DNA of 64,000 nucleotides from Halobacteriales archaeon QH_7_65_31 (GCA_003021785.1 PXQU01000004.1:1-64000), one strand, 5' to 3'; counted from the stretch's first letter, positions 8,341 through 19,461 are shown. Notes: generated by a model not told the origin, from the sequence alone. Numbers and translations: made by a program.

Positions 8341-9398
8341 AGCTCAGACAGGAGGACGGAGCCGCGAACTACGAGTACGTGACCGCGCGAATCCGCTCGC
8401 GCCGCGCCTCTCTCTTCGACGAGAGCGACTACCGGAAGCTCGTTCGGATGGGGCCCGACGAGATCGCTCGCTTCATGGAGGAGTCGGAGTACGAGCGCGA
8501 GATGAACGCGCTCGGCTCCCGCTTTTCCGGCGTCGATCTCATCGAGTACGCGCTCAACGAGAATCTCGGCAAGCATTTCGACGACGTGCTCAACTGGACT
8601 GACGGGGAGCCGTACGGCTATCTCGCCCGGTATCTGCGCAAGTTCGACGCGTGGAACGTGAAGACGGCGCTTCGGGGCATCTACTCGGAGTCGCCGCCGA
8701 CGGAGATCGACGACGATCTCATCGAGGCGGGTGAGCTGTCCGACGACCTGCTCGGCCAGCTGGTCGAGGCGGACTCCATCGAGAGCGCCGTCGAGCTGTT
8801 GGCGGGAACGCTGTTCAGTGACGTGCTCGCGGACGCGTACGAGCTGTACGAGGAGTCCGGTATTCTCGTGCCGCTGGAAAACGCCATCGACCGAGCGTAC
8901 TACACGAACCTGTACGCCGGGCTGCCGAGCGATCCGAGCCGCGCCGAGGAGCTGTACGTCGAGTTCGTCGAAGCGGAGATCGACTTCCGGAACCTCCGGA
9001 ACGCGCTGCGTATCACGCTGTCCGGGGCCGACATCGATCCGGCCGAGTTCTGTATCAGCGGCGGTCGGCTGTTCGACGAGACCGAGCTGCGCCAGCTGGC
9101 GAACAACCCCGACGAATTAGTCGCTCGCGTCCGTAGCTCGACGTACGGTGAGGAACTGGAGGACGGACTCGACGAGCTCGACGACGCACAGGACCTCGTC
9201 GCGTTCGAACGCGCGCTCGAAGTGGCGCTGCTCGAGTACTCGGACACGCTGTCGAGCCGGTATCCGCTGTCGGTGTGTCCGGTGCTCGCGTACGTGCTCG
9301 CCAAGGAACGAGAGGTGGACAACATCCGCGCCATCGCCCGCGGTCGCGAGGCCGGACTCGGTCCCGACGAGATCGAAACGGAGCTGGTGATCACATGA
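8337..9398 (+). CDS. atpC: A-type ATP synthase subunit C (central stalk socket)
   Basis: The protein has 353 aa from the ATG at 8337, inside the ATGA overlap with atpE. It is all-helical with the three-fold repeated architecture of the V-type d/C subunit. Recognisable blocks include YEYVTARIRSRRA near the N-terminus and YPLSVCPVLAYVLAKEREVDNIR near the C-terminus. It links the central shaft to the membrane ring. Its stop overlaps the atpF start by 4 nt. Confidence 0.93.
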   Translation: MKLRQEDGAANYEYVTARIRSRRASLFDESDYRKLVRMGPDEIARFMEESEYEREMNALGSRFSGVDLIEYALNENLGKHFDDVLNWTDGEPYGYLARYLRKFDAWNVKTALRGIYSESPPTEIDDDLIEAGELSDDLLGQLVEADSIESAVELLAGTLFSDVLADAYELYEESGILVPLENAIDRAYYTNLYAGLPSDPSRAEELYVEFVEAEIDFRNLRNALRITLSGADIDPAEFCISGGRLFDETELRQLANNPDELVARVRSSTYGEELEDGLDELDDAQDLVAFERALEVALLEYSDTLSSRYPLSVCPVLAYVLAKEREVDNIRAIARGREAGLGPDEIETELVIT

Positions 9399-9724
9399 GC
9401 CAAGAGATCGGCGTTATCGGTAGTCCGGAGTTTACCACCGGGTTTCAGCTCGCCGGAGTGCGTCGCTTCGCGAGCGTCCCCGCCGACGAGAAGCGCGATC
9501 GACTCGACGGCGCGGTCGAGGAGATGCTCGCCGACGAGGGCGTCGGGATCGTCGTCATGCACGACGACGACATGGAGCATCTCTCACGCAGCGTGCGACA
9601 GGAGGTCGAAACGAGCGTCGAACCGGTGCTCGTGACGCTCGGTGGCGGGGCCGCCTCTGGCGGACTCCGCGAGCAGATCAAGCGAGCCATCGGGATCGAC
9701 CTGATGGACGAGGAGGAAACCTAA
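9395..9724 (+). CDS. atpF: A-type ATP synthase subunit F
   Basis: The protein has 109 aa from the ATG at 9395 ([21 protein letters not shown]). It has the Rossmann-like fold pattern of V-type subunit [16 protein letters not shown], then [10 protein letters not shown]. It binds the central stalk with subunit D. The spacing to atpA is 1 nt. Confidence 0.93.
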   Translation: MSQEIGVIGSPEFTTGFQLAGVRRFASVPADEKRDRLDGAVEEMLADEGVGIVVMHDDDMEHLSRSVRQEVETSVEPVLVTLGGGAASGGLREQIKRAIGIDLMDEEET

Positions 9725-9725
9725 C

Positions 9726-11483
9726 ATGAGCCAAGCACAGGAAACCGACACCGTCGAAAACGGTGTCATCGAGAGCGTGAGCGGTCCGGTCGTGACCGCC
9801 ACGGACCTCGCCGCCAGAATGAACGACGTCGTCTACGTGGGCGACGAGGGTCTGATGGGCGAGGTCATCGAAATCGAAGGGAACATCACCACGGTCCAGG
9901 TGTACGAGGAGACGTCGGACGTCTCGCCGGGCGAGCCGGTCGAGAACACCGGCGAGCCGCTCTCGGTCGATCTGGGACCGGGCATGCTGGACTCCATCTA
10001 CGACGGCGTCCAGCGCCCGCTCGACGTGCTCGAAGAGCAGATGGGCGCGTTCCTCGACCGGGGTGTCGACGCACCGGGTATCGATCTGGAGAAGGAGTGG
10101 GGCTTCGAGCCGACCGTCTCGGCGGGCGACTCTGTCGAGGCCGGTGACGAGGTCGGCGTCGTCGAGGAGACGGTCCAGATCGACCACAAGGTGCTCGTCC
10201 CGCCGGGGTACGACGGTGGTGTCGTCGCCGAGACGCACGAGGGGTCGTTCACCGTCGACGAGCCGGTCGTCGTGTTGGAGAACGGCGAGGAGATCGCGAT
10301 GCGTCAGGAGTGGCCGGTCCGCGAGCCGCGACCGACCCAAGAGAAGGAGACGCCGACGACGCCGCTCATCTCGGGCCAGCGCATCCTCGACGGGATGTTC
10401 CCGATCGCGAAGGGCGGAACGGCGGCGATTCCGGGACCGTTCGGCTCCGGGAAGACCGTCACCCAACACCAGCTTGCGAAGTGGGCCGACGCGGATATCG
10501 TCGTCTACGTCGGCTGCGGGGAGCGCGGCAACGAGATGACGGAGGTTATCGAGGACTTCCCCGAGCTGGAGGACCCGGTCACGGGCAACCCGCTCATGTC
10601 CCGGACGTGTCTCATCGCGAACACGTCGAACATGCCGGTCGCCGCGCGCGAGTCCTGCGTCTACACGGGTATCACCATCGCGGAGTACTACCGCGACATG
10701 GGGTACGACGTGGCGCTGATGGCCGACTCCACCTCGCGGTGGGCAGAGGCGATGCGTGAGATCTCCTCCCGACTGGAGGAGATGCCGGGCGAAGAGGGGT
10801 ATCCCGCGTATCTCGCCGCTCGGCTCTCCGAGTTCTACGAGCGCGCCGGGAAGTTCACCAACATCAACGACACGGAGGGGTCGATTTCGGTCATCGGGGC
10901 CGTCTCGCCGCCGGGTGGTGACTTCTCCGAGCCGGTCACGCAGAACACGCTCCGTATCGTGAAGACGTTCTGGGCGCTGGACGCTGATCTCGCCGAACGC
11001 CGGCATTTCCCGTCCATCAACTGGAACGAGTCCTACTCGCTGTATCAGGATCAGCTCGACCCGTGGTTCCGAGAGCACGTCGCGGACGACTGGCCGGAAC
11101 AGCGCCAGTGGGCCGTCGACACGCTGGACGAGGAGAGCGAGCTCGAAGAGATCGTCCAGCTCGTCGGCAAGGACGCGCTCCCGGACGACCAGCAGCTCAC
11201 GCTCGAAGTGGCGCGGTTCCTGCGCGAGGCGTATCTCCAGCAGAACGCGTTCCACGACGTGGCGACGTTCTCCGAGCCGGAGAAGACCTACCGGATGCTC
11301 GGTGCGATCAAGACGTTCAACGACGCGGCATTCGACGCGCTCGATGCCGGCGTTCCGGTCGACGAGATCACCGATATCGACGCCGCACCGCGTCTGAACC
11401 GGATGGACACCACGGCGGAGTACGACGAGTTCATCGACGAGCTCGAAGCCGACATCAGATCACAGCTACAGGAGAAGTACTGA
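9726..11483 (+). CDS. atpA: A-type ATP synthase catalytic subunit A
   Basis: The protein has 585 aa, full length. The Walker A motif is GPFGSGKT (residues 237-244). The long non-homologous region typical of archaeal A subunits lies upstream of it (about 110-190). Later conserved blocks include [25 protein letters not shown]. It carries the catalytic sites of the A3B3 head. It is immediately followed by atpB (3-nt gap). Confidence 0.98.
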   Translation: MSQAQETDTVENGVIESVSGPVVTATDLAARMNDVVYVGDEGLMGEVIEIEGNITTVQVYEETSDVSPGEPVENTGEPLSVDLGPGMLDSIYDGVQRPLDVLEEQMGAFLDRGVDAPGIDLEKEWGFEPTVSAGDSVEAGDEVGVVEETVQIDHKVLVPPGYDGGVVAETHEGSFTVDEPVVVLENGEEIAMRQEWPVREPRPTQEKETPTTPLISGQRILDGMFPIAKGGTAAIPGPFGSGKTVTQHQLAKWADADIVVYVGCGERGNEMTEVIEDFPELEDPVTGNPLMSRTCLIANTSNMPVAARESCVYTGITIAEYYRDMGYDVALMADSTSRWAEAMREISSRLEEMPGEEGYPAYLAARLSEFYERAGKFTNINDTEGSISVIGAVSPPGGDFSEPVTQNTLRIVKTFWALDADLAERRHFPSINWNESYSLYQDQLDPWFREHVADDWPEQRQWAVDTLDEESELEEIVQLVGKDALPDDQQLTLEVARFLREAYLQQNAFHDVATFSEPEKTYRMLGAIKTFNDAAFDALDAGVPVDEITDIDAAPRLNRMDTTAEYDEFIDELEADIRSQLQEKY

Positions 11484-11486
11484 CCC

Positions 11487-12902
11487 ATGCAAAAAGAGTA
11501 CAAGACAATCACGGAGATCAGTGGACCGCTCGTGTTCGCGGAAGTGGACGAGCCGGTCGGCTACGACGAGATGGTCGAGATCGAGACGCCGAACGGCGAG
11601 ACCCGCCGCGGACAGGTGCTCGAATCGACGAGCGAGTTCGTCGCCATTCAGGTGTTCGAGGGGACCTCCGGTATCGACAAGCAGTCGTCGGTTCGGTTCC
11701 TCGGCGAGACGCTCCAGATGCCGCTGACGGAGGATCTGCTCGGGCGCGTCCTCTCGGGGTCGGGTGAGCCGATCGACGGCGGTCCCGACATCGAGCCGGA
11801 CGAGGAGCGACCGATCGTCGGCGCGGCGATCAATCCGACCGCCCGCGAGTACCCCGAGGAGTTCATCCAGACGGGCGTCTCCTCTATCGACGGGATGAAC
11901 ACGCTGGTCCGGGGGCAGAAGCTCCCGATCTTCTCCGGCTCCGGGCTGCCGCACAACGATCTGGCGCTCCAGATCGCGCGACAGGCGACCGTCCCGGAGG
12001 AGGGCGACGACGCCTCGGAGTTCGCCGTCATCTTCGGTGCGATGGGGATCACACAGGAGGAGGCCAACGAGTTCATGGACGACTTCGAGCGCACCGGCGC
12101 GCTCGAACGCTCGATCGTCTTCATGAATCTCGCGGACGACCCCGCAGTCGAGCGGACAGTCACCCCGCGGATGGCGCTGACGACGGCGGAGTATCTCGCC
12201 TTCGAGGAGGATTACCACGTCCTCGTCATCCTGACGGACATGACCAACTACTGCGAGGCGCTGCGTGAGATCGGCGCTGCCCGCGAGGAGGTCCCGGGTC
12301 GCCGTGGCTACCCCGGCTACATGTACACCGATCTCGCACAGCTGTACGAGCGGGCCGGCCGTATCGAGGGTCGTGACGGCTCCGTCACCCAGATTCCGAT
12401 TCTCACGATGCCGGGTGACGACGAGACGCACCCGATTCCGGACCTGACGGGCTACATCACGGAGGGACAGGTCATGATGGACCGTGACCTCCACAGTCAG
12501 GGGTACGAGCCACCGGTGAACGTGCTTCCGAGCCTGTCGCGGCTGATGGACGACGGGATCGGCGAGGGGTTAACCCGCGCGGACCACGCCGACGTGAAAG
12601 ACCAGCTGTTCGCGGCGTACGCGGAGGGTGAGGACCTGCGCGATCTCGTGAACATCGTCGGTCGAGAGGCGCTGTCCGAGCGGGACAACAAGTACCTCGA
12701 CTTCGCGGATCGGTTCGAGACGGAGTTCGTCGATCAGGGCTTCGACGCGAACCGCGATATCGACGAGACGCTCGATATCGCGTGGGAGCTGCTCTCGATG
12801 TTCCCCGAGACGGAGCTGAACCGTATCGACGAGGAGGCCATCGAGCAGTACTACCACGAAGACGCGGCGGAAGCGGACGCCGAGGAAGTCACCGCCGACT
12901 GA
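11487..12902 (+). CDS. atpB: A-type ATP synthase non-catalytic subunit B
   Basis: The protein has 471 aa. In place of a Walker A motif it has SGSGLPHN (residues 150-157), the diagnostic degenerate P-loop of the regulatory B subunit. Other family blocks are [21 protein letters not shown] and [20 protein letters not shown]. It alternates with subunit A in the hexameric head. The gap to atpD is 83 nt, larger than elsewhere in the operon. Confidence 0.98.
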   Translation: MQKEYKTITEISGPLVFAEVDEPVGYDEMVEIETPNGETRRGQVLESTSEFVAIQVFEGTSGIDKQSSVRFLGETLQMPLTEDLLGRVLSGSGEPIDGGPDIEPDEERPIVGAAINPTAREYPEEFIQTGVSSIDGMNTLVRGQKLPIFSGSGLPHNDLALQIARQATVPEEGDDASEFAVIFGAMGITQEEANEFMDDFERTGALERSIVFMNLADDPAVERTVTPRMALTTAEYLAFEEDYHVLVILTDMTNYCEALREIGAAREEVPGRRGYPGYMYTDLAQLYERAGRIEGRDGSVTQIPILTMPGDDETHPIPDLTGYITEGQVMMDRDLHSQGYEPPVNVLPSLSRLMDDGIGEGLTRADHADVKDQLFAAYAEGEDLRDLVNIVGREALSERDNKYLDFADRFETEFVDQGFDANRDIDETLDIAWELLSMFPETELNRIDEEAIEQYYHEDAAEADAEEVTAD

Positions 12903-12985
12903 CCACCACTCCGTTCGCTTTTCTCGCAGGTGCGGTGTCGCTACCGAAGGAAACGACTAACTCCCTCGGGTCGATAACTCAGATA

Positions 12986-13681
12986 ATGGCGACAGACGTC
13001 AAACCGACTCGGAAGAACCTGATGGCGATCGAAGATCGCATCGAGCTCTCCGAGCAGGGACATGACACGCTCGAAAAGAAGCGTGACGGGCTCATCATGG
13101 AGTTCATGGATATCCTCGATCAGGCAAAAGACGTCCGTCAGAACGTCGAGGACCAGTACGGCCGCGCCCAGCGCGCGATCAACATGGCTCGCGCGATGGA
13201 GGGAGACGTCGCCGTCCGCGGTGCTGCGTCGGCGCTCACCGAGTACCCCGAGATCACGACGGAGTCGATGAACATCATGGGCGTCGTCGTGCCGCAGATC
13301 GAGTCCTCGAAGGTGAAGAAGCCGCTCGACGAACGCGGCTACGGCGTGCTCGGAACCTCGGCACGCATCGACGAGGCCGCAGACGCCTACGAGGAGCTCA
13401 TCGAGACCATTATTCTCGCGGCCGAGGTCGAGACCGCGATGAAGGAGATGCTCGAGGAGATCGAGAAGACCAAGCGCCGCGTCAACGCACTGGAGTTCAC
13501 GCTCCTCCCCGATCTGTACGAGGGACAGGAGTACATCGAGCAGAAGCTCGAAGAGCAGGAGCGCGAGGAGATCTTCCGCATGAAGAAGATCAAGGACAAG
13601 AAACAGGAAGAGGCCGAAGAAGCCGAGGAGGCCGCTGCCGCGGAAGCGGAGGCCGAAGCGACCGCATCTGCCGACGACTAA
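12986..13681 (+). CDS. atpD: A-type ATP synthase subunit D (central shaft)
   Basis: The protein has 231 aa from the ATG at 12986 ([19 protein letters not shown]). It has long N- and C-terminal helices that form the rotor shaft, with conserved VKPTRKNLM and [14 protein letters not shown] blocks. The last 30 residues are an acidic Glu/Ala tail ([15 protein letters not shown]), probably unstructured and common in haloarchaeal homologues. It ends the operon and converges on the thermosome gene. Confidence 0.94.
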   Translation: MATDVKPTRKNLMAIEDRIELSEQGHDTLEKKRDGLIMEFMDILDQAKDVRQNVEDQYGRAQRAINMARAMEGDVAVRGAASALTEYPEITTESMNIMGVVVPQIESSKVKKPLDERGYGVLGTSARIDEAADAYEELIETIILAAEVETAMKEMLEEIEKTKRRVNALEFTLLPDLYEGQEYIEQKLEEQEREEIFRMKKIKDKKQEEAEEAEEAAAAEAEAEATASADD

Positions 13682-13870
13682 CGCGCCTCGTCACCCCGCG
13701 AGGATCTTACGTCCGGTCGCTACGACACTGTTACTGCCGTTCCCGTCCATCCGACAGACGCGCGTCTCGCCTGTATCGCGCCCGGTGCTCGCTACCGACG
13801 AGACGAGTGGCCAGCATGACGGCGCACTCGCCGCTGTCGGACAGACGTAGCGCGTGTTCGTCGCGGAGCG

Positions 13871-13875
13871 AAAAA
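13871..13875 (-). terminator. T-tract downstream of the thermosome gene
   Basis: On the minus strand five Ts (TTCTTTTTCG context) occur about 70 nt past the thermosome stop. Archaeal terminators are usually short T-tracts. The rest of the 261-nt gap between atpD and the thermosome shows no gene I can support. Confidence 0.3.
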
Positions 13876-13942
13876 GAACGAACCGTCGGTCGCGTAGTCG
13901 ATTCGCGGTGCGGTCGGGGCAGATCGGTAGGTGTGGCCGAGC

Positions 13943-15634
13943 TTACATCGCGCCGCCCATGCCACCCATTCCGCCCATGCCGCCGCCCATCCCGCCCATG
14001 CCGCCTGCGCCGGGACCGCCGGCAGGTCCGTCGTCCTCGTCCTCGCCGGTCTTGCCTCCGACGAGATCACCGGCAGCGATGACGTCGTCGATACGCAGGA
14101 TCATGACGGCCGCTTCGGTCGCGGACTCGACGGCCTGCGTCTTCACTCGGAGCGGCTCGACGACGCCGTCGTCCTGCATGTCGATGACATCGCCGGTGTA
14201 GGCGTCGAGCCCCGCGGTCGAGGGACCGTCTGCGTGTTTCGAACGCAGGTCCACGAGCGAGTCGATGGGGTCGAGCCCGGCGTTCTCCGCGAGCGTGCGC
14301 GGAATCACGTCGATAGCATCGGCGAAGGCCTCGACGGCGAGCTGCTCGCGGCCCCCGACGGAGTCGGCGTACTCGCGCAGGCCGAGCGCGAGCTCGGTCT
14401 CGGGTGCGCCGCCGCCCGGCAGTACCTTTCCGTCTTCGAGGGTCGTGCGGACGACGCCCAGCGAGTCGTCGATCGCGCGCTCGATCTCGTCGACGACGTG
14501 CTCGGTTCCCCCGCGGAGCACGAGCGTGACGGACTTCGCCTCTTCGACCTCCTCGACGAACACCTTGGTGTCACCGCCGATCTCCTTCTCGGCGACGGAG
14601 CCGGCGAAGCCGAGATCTTCGGTGGTGATGTCGTCGAGATTCGAGATGATGCGTGCGCCCGTCGAGCGGGAGAGCGCCTTGATGTCGGACTTCTTGGCGC
14701 GGCGCACGGCGAGGATACCCTCCTCGGCGAGGTAATGTTGTGCCATGTCGTCGATACCCTTCTGACAGAACACCACGTCGGCGTCGACCGCGTTCAGCTG
14801 ATCGACCATCTCGCGCAGCTGTTTTTCCTCCTGATCGAGGAACTGCTGGAGCTGGTCCGGATCCGTGACGTTCACCTCGGCGTCGATCTCCGTCTCCTTG
14901 ACCTCGATCGGTGTGTCGAGCAGGGCGACGTCGGCGTCCTCGACGAAGTACGGCATGTTCTCGTGCACGCGCTCCTTGTCGACCATGACGCCCTCGACGA
15001 GATTGGACTCGCTGACGGAGCCACCGACGACCGTCTGGACGTTGATGTTGTCCGTATCGATCTCGTCGCCGTCCGCGACCGCACGGAGCGAGTCGACGAC
15101 GAGCGATGCGAGCACGTCCTTCGCGTTCTCCGCGCCCTTGCCCGTCATCGCCGTCCCGGCGATCTGTTCGAGAACCTCGGTGTCGTCGGCGTCGACCTCG
15201 ATCGCCATCTCTTCGAGGATCTCCTTGGCCTCCGCGGCGGCCTCTCGATACCCCTGTGCGAGGATCGTCGCGTGAATGTCCTGATCGAGGAGGTCCTCGG
15301 CCTTCGCGAGCAGCTCGCCCCCGATGACGACAGAGGTGGTCGTTCCGTCACCGACCTCGTCCTCCTGTGTCTCGGCGACCTCGACGATCATGTTCGCGGC
15401 GGGGTGCTCGATGTCCATCTCCTGAAGGATGGTGACGCCGTCGTTCGTGACGACGACGTTCCCCGTGTCGTCCACGAGCATCTTGTCCATCCCCTTCGGG
15501 CCGAGCGTCGTCCGGACGGACTCCGCGACGGCCTGTCCCGCAGTGATGTTCATCGACTGTGCGTCCTTCCCCGACGTGCGCTGGCTGTCGTCGGAAAGTA
15601 CGATAAGCGGCTGATTACCCATTTGCTGAGCCAT
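13943..15634 (-). CDS. ths: Thermosome subunit (group II chaperonin)
   Basis: The protein has 563 aa from the ATG at 15634 ([22 protein letters not shown]); the frame upstream of it lies in the promoter. Chaperonin ATPase blocks are [20 protein letters not shown] and [10 protein letters not shown] near the N-terminus, and PGGGAPE in the C-terminal equatorial domain. The tail is Gly/Met-rich ([13 protein letters not shown]), typical of haloarchaeal CCT subunits. It forms hetero- or homo-oligomeric double rings that fold cytosolic proteins. Confidence 0.97.
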   Translation of the reverse strand: MAQQMGNQPLIVLSDDSQRTSGKDAQSMNITAGQAVAESVRTTLGPKGMDKMLVDDTGNVVVTNDGVTILQEMDIEHPAANMIVEVAETQEDEVGDGTTTSVVIGGELLAKAEDLLDQDIHATILAQGYREAAAEAKEILEEMAIEVDADDTEVLEQIAGTAMTGKGAENAKDVLASLVVDSLRAVADGDEIDTDNINVQTVVGGSVSESNLVEGVMVDKERVHENMPYFVEDADVALLDTPIEVKETEIDAEVNVTDPDQLQQFLDQEEKQLREMVDQLNAVDADVVFCQKGIDDMAQHYLAEEGILAVRRAKKSDIKALSRSTGARIISNLDDITTEDLGFAGSVAEKEIGGDTKVFVEEVEEAKSVTLVLRGGTEHVVDEIERAIDDSLGVVRTTLEDGKVLPGGGAPETELALGLREYADSVGGREQLAVEAFADAIDVIPRTLAENAGLDPIDSLVDLRSKHADGPSTAGLDAYTGDVIDMQDDGVVEPLRVKTQAVESATEAAVMILRIDDVIAAGDLVGGKTGEDEDDGPAGGPGAGGMGGMGGGMGGMGGMGGAM

Positions 15635-15661
15635 AGACAGTAAAATGAATGTTCGCGATTC

Positions 15662-15668
15662 TATATAA
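15662..15668 (-). promoter_or_regulatory. Strong TATA box of the thermosome gene
   Basis: TTATATA on the minus strand lies about 30 nt before the ATG at 15634. It is an unusually good TATA match for this G+C-rich window, as would suit a highly expressed, heat-inducible gene. The regulatory claim is inference. Confidence 0.6.
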
Positions 15669-15736
15669 GTGTTACGAACGGCGCTACCGAAAACCGCAAG
15701 AAAGCACGCCACTCGGTCACACGGCCCACTCCCGAA

Positions 15737-16375
15737 TCAGGGCTCCGGCTCCTCGAACTCCACACCGTCGTCCGGGTCTGAATCGACCGTGAACTCGATA
15801 TCCGCGTCCTCGGGAGTCGCCGGTCCGCCGTCGTCGAACTCGTGATACCCCATCCCCTCCTGTTGCATCTCGTTGTGCTGGCGTTCAAGATAGGAGTAGA
15901 CCGCGCCGTGTGGCGCGCCGTCGAGAATCATGTCGATCGCCGATCGGACGACATCGACCTCCTTCGGACTGCCGATAATCCCGACCGTCTTCCCGTAGAT
16001 GACGACCGACGCGCCCGACAGCTCCTCCATCAGCTCACGAGTCCGGCCGTTCTCACCGATGAGCCGTCCCTTCTTGCGTTCGAGGTCGTTCTGGTTGCGC
16101 GTGACGGCGGCGACATCCACGAGATCGAACATCCGCATCTCGTCGTCGAGCAGGGTGAGCGCGTCGTCGGGGTGGAAGCCGCGCCCGATCGCCTGAACGA
16201 TATCCGGGCCGTTGAGCGCCGTGATCGGGTCACCGACCGCCTTGATCTCAACGCTGCCCGTCTCGGAGTCGATGTTGAGCCGGACCTCGGCTCTCTCCTC
16301 GATCTCGCGCATCGTCTCGCCGCCAGCACCGATGAGCACACCGATGCGGTCGTCAGGAATACGAACGTGTTGCAT
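15737..16375 (-). CDS. KH-domain RNA-binding protein (archaeal Dim2/Pno1-like)
   Basis: The protein has 212 aa from the ATG at 16375 (MQHVRIPDDRIGVLIGAGG). It has two KH-like modules: one with the GxxG loop GAGGETM at residues 15-21, and a second with RLIGENGRTRELMEELSG and YGKTVGIIG. This is the archaeal Pno1/Dim2 family, linked to small-subunit rRNA maturation. Homologues usually neighbour rio1 and aIF1A. Here those genes lie more than 2 kb upstream on the same strand, separated by a GNAT, regulator and hicBA block. Confidence 0.9.
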   Translation of the reverse strand: MQHVRIPDDRIGVLIGAGGETMREIEERAEVRLNIDSETGSVEIKAVGDPITALNGPDIVQAIGRGFHPDDALTLLDDEMRMFDLVDVAAVTRNQNDLERKKGRLIGENGRTRELMEELSGASVVIYGKTVGIIGSPKEVDVVRSAIDMILDGAPHGAVYSYLERQHNEMQQEGMGYHEFDDGGPATPEDADIEFTVDSDPDDGVEFEEPEP

Positions 16376-16424
16376 ACCCGACGTTGCCGACCGAGAATGA
16401 TAAGCGTTCGTTCCGACCGTCTCC

Positions 16425-16922
16425 TCACTCGACCGGGCGTTCGAGCACGTCCTCGGGATGTGACTCTCCGCCGACCTCGGTGGTGACGGTCTCCGTTCGC
16501 TCGAACGCTCGGGTTTCGAAGAAGCCCCTTGCCTGCCGGTTGCCGGAGAGCACGCCGGCCTTGAGCCGGTCGACGGACGCCGTCCGCGCCGCGTCGAGGA
16601 CCGCATCGAGCAGCGCCGTTCCGACCCCCTCTCTCTGGTGGTCGGGATGCACGTACAGCGAGAACAGCTCGACCTCGTCGGCGAACGTCTGTTGAGCGGA
16701 GGTGAAGCCGACCGGCTCACCGTCGCGCTCCGCGACGAGAAAGAGCAGATCGTCGCGCTCGCGTATCACCTCTCGGAGGAACTCCAGATCGTACAGCCGC
16801 TCGATAGCGGTCGATATCTGATCGGTCGCCAGCGTCCCGGGGTAGGTGTCCCACCACGCCGCGTCTGCGATCTCGCGAATCGCGACCGCGTCGTCGGAGG
16901 TCGCCGGGCGGATCTCGGGCAT
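16425..16922 (-). CDS. GNAT family N-acetyltransferase
   Basis: The protein has 165 aa from the ATG at 16922 (MPEIRPATSDDAVAIREIAD). The acetyl-CoA-binding motif A is LYVHPDHQREGVGTALLDA (Q/RxxGxG/A pattern), followed by the usual GNRQARGFFETRAFERTET segment. The substrate is not predictable from sequence. It lies 26 nt from the end of the zinc-ribbon regulator gene and may share its transcript. Confidence 0.88.
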   Translation of the reverse strand: MPEIRPATSDDAVAIREIADAAWWDTYPGTLATDQISTAIERLYDLEFLREVIRERDDLLFLVAERDGEPVGFTSAQQTFADEVELFSLYVHPDHQREGVGTALLDAVLDAARTASVDRLKAGVLSGNRQARGFFETRAFERTETVTTEVGGESHPEDVLERPVE

Positions 16923-16948
16923 ACCGGCTCTTGCCGGCCCGACGGGTA

Positions 16949-17800
16949 CTACTTGCGGTCCGACCGTTCGATGTCCCACACGGAGCCGTCGGCGCCGACC
17001 TGACCCCGTATCGAGGTCTCGCCGACGTGGTAGGTGACGCCGACGCTCGACTCCTTGGGGTCGTACTCGATGCTCTCGGAGCTGAGCAGTCGCCACGACG
17101 AAGTGGCCGTCGGGTCGATACCGTGATCGTACAGAAATCCCTGCACCGCGGGGTGGAAGACGAACGGCGTCGCGGCCGCGGTTCGCGAGCGGCTCCCGCA
17201 CCGGTCACACCGCCACACCAGCTGTGGGCTGTCGCCGTCGGTCGCGAACTCGCTGTCGAGCCGCCCGGCGCAGTTGTCACAGAAGCCGGCGGTGAGCTGC
17301 TCGAACAGCGTCCGGAGCCAGCGGTCGAGTGCGTCCGGTAGCTCCGCGGTCGCGTACTGATCGAGCGTCCCCGGCGGGAAGGTGAACGCGAGCTGCCACT
17401 CCTCGCAGTGCGGGCAGGCGAGTCGAGCCACGTCGTCGGCGTAGCTGGCGGTGATGGGTGCGGTCTCACACTCCGGACAGGGGTCGTCGATCTCGGTCTC
17501 CGAGAGCGTCGCGTCCGCGGTGTACGTGCCGGCGACGAGCGCGCCGACGACGCGCAGCCCCGCGAGCGTCAGCTCGTAGCCGGCGTCCGTCTCCCGGACG
17601 AACGTGCCGACCAGCTTCCGGAGATGGTAGTTGAATCGCCCCGAGTCGCGCTCCTCGACGCGGCCGCGAAGTGTCGAGAAGACGACAGGCGTATCGCCAC
17701 CGGCGAGTGCCCGCAGAATATCCACGCGTAACCTGTTGCCCAGCAGACCGAACACCTCCTCGGGCGGCTCGTGCTTGATCGCCGGGTCGCTGTCGCTCAT
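16949..17800 (-). CDS. ArsR-like winged-helix protein with zinc ribbons
   Basis: The protein has 283 aa from the ATG at 17800 (MSDSDPAIKHEPPEEVFGLL). Residues about 15-90 form a winged helix (GNRLRVDILRALAG, then RFNYHLRKLVGTFV). It then carries three CxxC pairs, CPECETAP, CPHC and CDNC, and a fourth, CDRCGS, near residue 215. These form one or two zinc ribbons. Many haloarchaea carry this architecture (DUF7351-type). It is probably a transcription regulator; the signal is unknown. The promoter is short and the next upstream gene is hicA. Confidence 0.78.
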   Translation of the reverse strand: MSDSDPAIKHEPPEEVFGLLGNRLRVDILRALAGGDTPVVFSTLRGRVEERDSGRFNYHLRKLVGTFVRETDAGYELTLAGLRVVGALVAGTYTADATLSETEIDDPCPECETAPITASYADDVARLACPHCEEWQLAFTFPPGTLDQYATAELPDALDRWLRTLFEQLTAGFCDNCAGRLDSEFATDGDSPQLVWRCDRCGSRSRTAAATPFVFHPAVQGFLYDHGIDPTATSSWRLLSSESIEYDPKESSVGVTYHVGETSIRGQVGADGSVWDIERSDRK

Positions 17801-17882
17801 ACCTGTCGTTGGTAGCTGCGTATAAAAACCTCGGCTCTCGTCTGACCGGCCCGTCCGGCGATACACCGGTACGAGCGGCGTC

Positions 17883-18134
17883 TCACCGGTTCGCGTCAAT
17901 CCATCGTTTGAACCGATCAAAATCTTGCATTCCGGCCTGCTCACCGATGTTGCGGAGCGTCCCGGTTGATATCTCATCGTGAAGCGGGACCGTCACGGTT
18001 CGGACATCGTCGTCGTTGGTCGGATGCTCGTATCGCAGTTGCGCGTGATCCCCTGTCGTCCGGACGTGAGCGAAGTTACCCGTGTTCACGAGGACTTTCA
18101 GCACATCGTATCCGGAGAACGTCGGCATCGACAC
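17883..18134 (-). CDS. hicA: HicA family mRNA interferase toxin
   Basis: The protein has 83 aa if the GTG at 18134 is used, or 81 aa from the ATG at 18128. The dsRBD-like HicA fold is evident: SGYDVLKVLVNTGNF, then TTGDHAQLRYEHP with the conserved catalytic-type histidine (H30 from the GTG), then TVTVPLHDEISTGTLRNI. The GTG shares one base with the hicB TAG, so the pair is coupled. The role is cleavage of mRNA when free of antitoxin. Confidence 0.88.
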   Translation of the reverse strand: MSMPTFSGYDVLKVLVNTGNFAHVRTTGDHAQLRYEHPTNDDDVRTVTVPLHDEISTGTLRNIGEQAGMQDFDRFKRWIDANR

Positions 18135-18415
18135 TACTGCAGCACGTCAGGAAGCTCGTCCCCTTGGATGCGTGCCGTTTCGGGATCGAGACCCAGCTCA
18201 CGCAGCTCCTTGTCGGTCGGCTCGTGACCGATCTCACCGCGATGGAGCGCGACGGCCTCGTCGAGCATCTCGAGTGCTTCCTCGCGACTCTTGCCCTGTG
18301 AGACGACGCCTGTCGTCTCGTCTTTCGCGACCCACCAGTCGGAGTCCGGCTCCGTCGTCAGCGTGATCGTCTCGATAGCCTCGGCGGGTGGGGTATCGTC
18401 GAGGTCAGTGCTCAT
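18134..18415 (-). CDS. hicB: HicB family antitoxin
   Basis: The protein has 93 aa. The core TEPDSDWWVAKDETTGVVSQGKSREEALEMLDEAV is the partly degenerate RNase H-like HicB fold with the usual G-x-S/T-x-x-E-A motif. It is short and shows no obvious C-terminal DNA-binding domain, so autoregulation may need the HicA complex. The order is hicB-hicA. A GCTTTTGCG box about 26 nt upstream suggests leaderless transcription. Confidence 0.85.
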   Translation of the reverse strand: MSTDLDDTPPAEAIETITLTTEPDSDWWVAKDETTGVVSQGKSREEALEMLDEAVALHRGEIGHEPTDKELRELGLDPETARIQGDELPDVLQ

Positions 18416-18609
18416 ACGCTACACCAGCGCCCGTGTGCGCAAAAGCGTTGTTCCGTCCGGATACCGTGTCGTCACTCGGGCGCTGCACCGAATGAGTGTA
18501 CGAGTCCCGAACCGAGAGATAGATACACGCTCTGTCAACGGGTTCGGTCATCATGTCGCAGCTCGGGCCCCTCGATCCGGACGCTGACAGCGGCTGTCGC
18601 ACCACCTGA

Positions 18610-19461
18610 CTACGGCTCCGGGTCCGGCTCCGTCACGTACGACACCAAGCTCTCGCTGTCTACCTCGTGGCCCTGTCGGGTGAAGAAGGCGGCCACGTTC
18701 TCGCAGTCGCGGTCGAGGAACTCCCGGCTGTTCGGGTGGTGGGTGGTGACCGCCTGCCCCAGATCGAGGACGTACAGCTGGTCGCCGTGGACGACGATGT
18801 TGTACTCCGAGAGATCGCCGTGAACGAGTCCGACGCGATACAGTCGGCGCATATACTCGCGGATCACCTCGAAGGCGGTCTCGGGGTTCTCGACGGACAC
18901 CTCGCTGAGTCGCCTGCCACGCTGGCCGTCCCGACCGAGGAACTCCATCACGAGGACGTTTCGCTGGACGGCGATCGGGTCGGGGACGCGGACGCCGGCC
19001 GCCTGTGCGCGCTGGAGATTCGCGAACTCCTTGCGCGTCCACGCGACGACGACCTTCTTCTTGTCCGAGCCGATCCCCTCGAAGCGGGGGTCACCGTCGA
19101 GATACTCCCGCATCGCCCGGAAGTCGGAGGCGTTGATCCGGTAGATTTTGACCGCCACGTCCTCGTCGTCGCTGCCCGCGAGATAGACGTTCGCCTCTTT
19201 TCCTGTCGAGAGCGGGCCACCAAACGCGCGGATGTAGCCGTCCTGCACGAGCTTGTAGAGCGCGCCGAGCGTGGCGTCGTCGAAGACGGACGCCTCGACT
19301 TTGAACTGCTCTGTATCTTCGATTCGCTTGCGGAACTCCTGAAACTCGCGGTCCTGCGTCCGGGCGATGCGGTCGCTCTCGTCGTCGGATACGTCGAGTT
19401 CCTCCCACTCGTCACCCGGTGTGTCGGCTTCGTCCGTATCGACGAGGTCGTAGTCCGTCAC
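18610..19461 (-). CDS. rio1: RIO1 family atypical serine/threonine kinase
   Basis: The protein has 283 aa from a GTG at 19461 that overlaps the aIF1A stop by 4 nt (GTGA). Kinase motifs are [11 protein letters not shown] (ATP loop), DVAVKIYRI (lysine), [12 protein letters not shown] (catalytic Asp and Asn) and YVLDLGQAV (metal Asp). RIO1 acts as an ATPase/kinase in final 40S/30S subunit maturation. The gene sits in a two-gene operon with aIF1A. Its usual partner, the KH gene, is displaced downstream. Confidence 0.95.
   Translation of the reverse strand: MTDYDLVDTDEADTPGDEWEELDVSDDESDRIARTQDREFQEFRKRIEDTEQFKVEASVFDDATLGALYKLVQDGYIRAFGGPLSTGKEANVYLAGSDDEDVAVKIYRINASDFRAMREYLDGDPRFEGIGSDKKKVVVAWTRKEFANLQRAQAAGVRVPDPIAVQRNVLVMEFLGRDGQRGRRLSEVSVENPETAFEVIREYMRRLYRVGLVHGDLSEYNIVVHGDQLYVLDLGQAVTTHHPNSREFLDRDCENVAAFFTRQGHEVDSESLVSYVTEPDPEP

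Noticed and set aside
13682-13942. Short plus-strand frame beginning MTAHSPLSDRRS
   Set aside because: Arginine/serine-rich content typical of shadow frames, with no promoter; the gap lies between two convergent genes.
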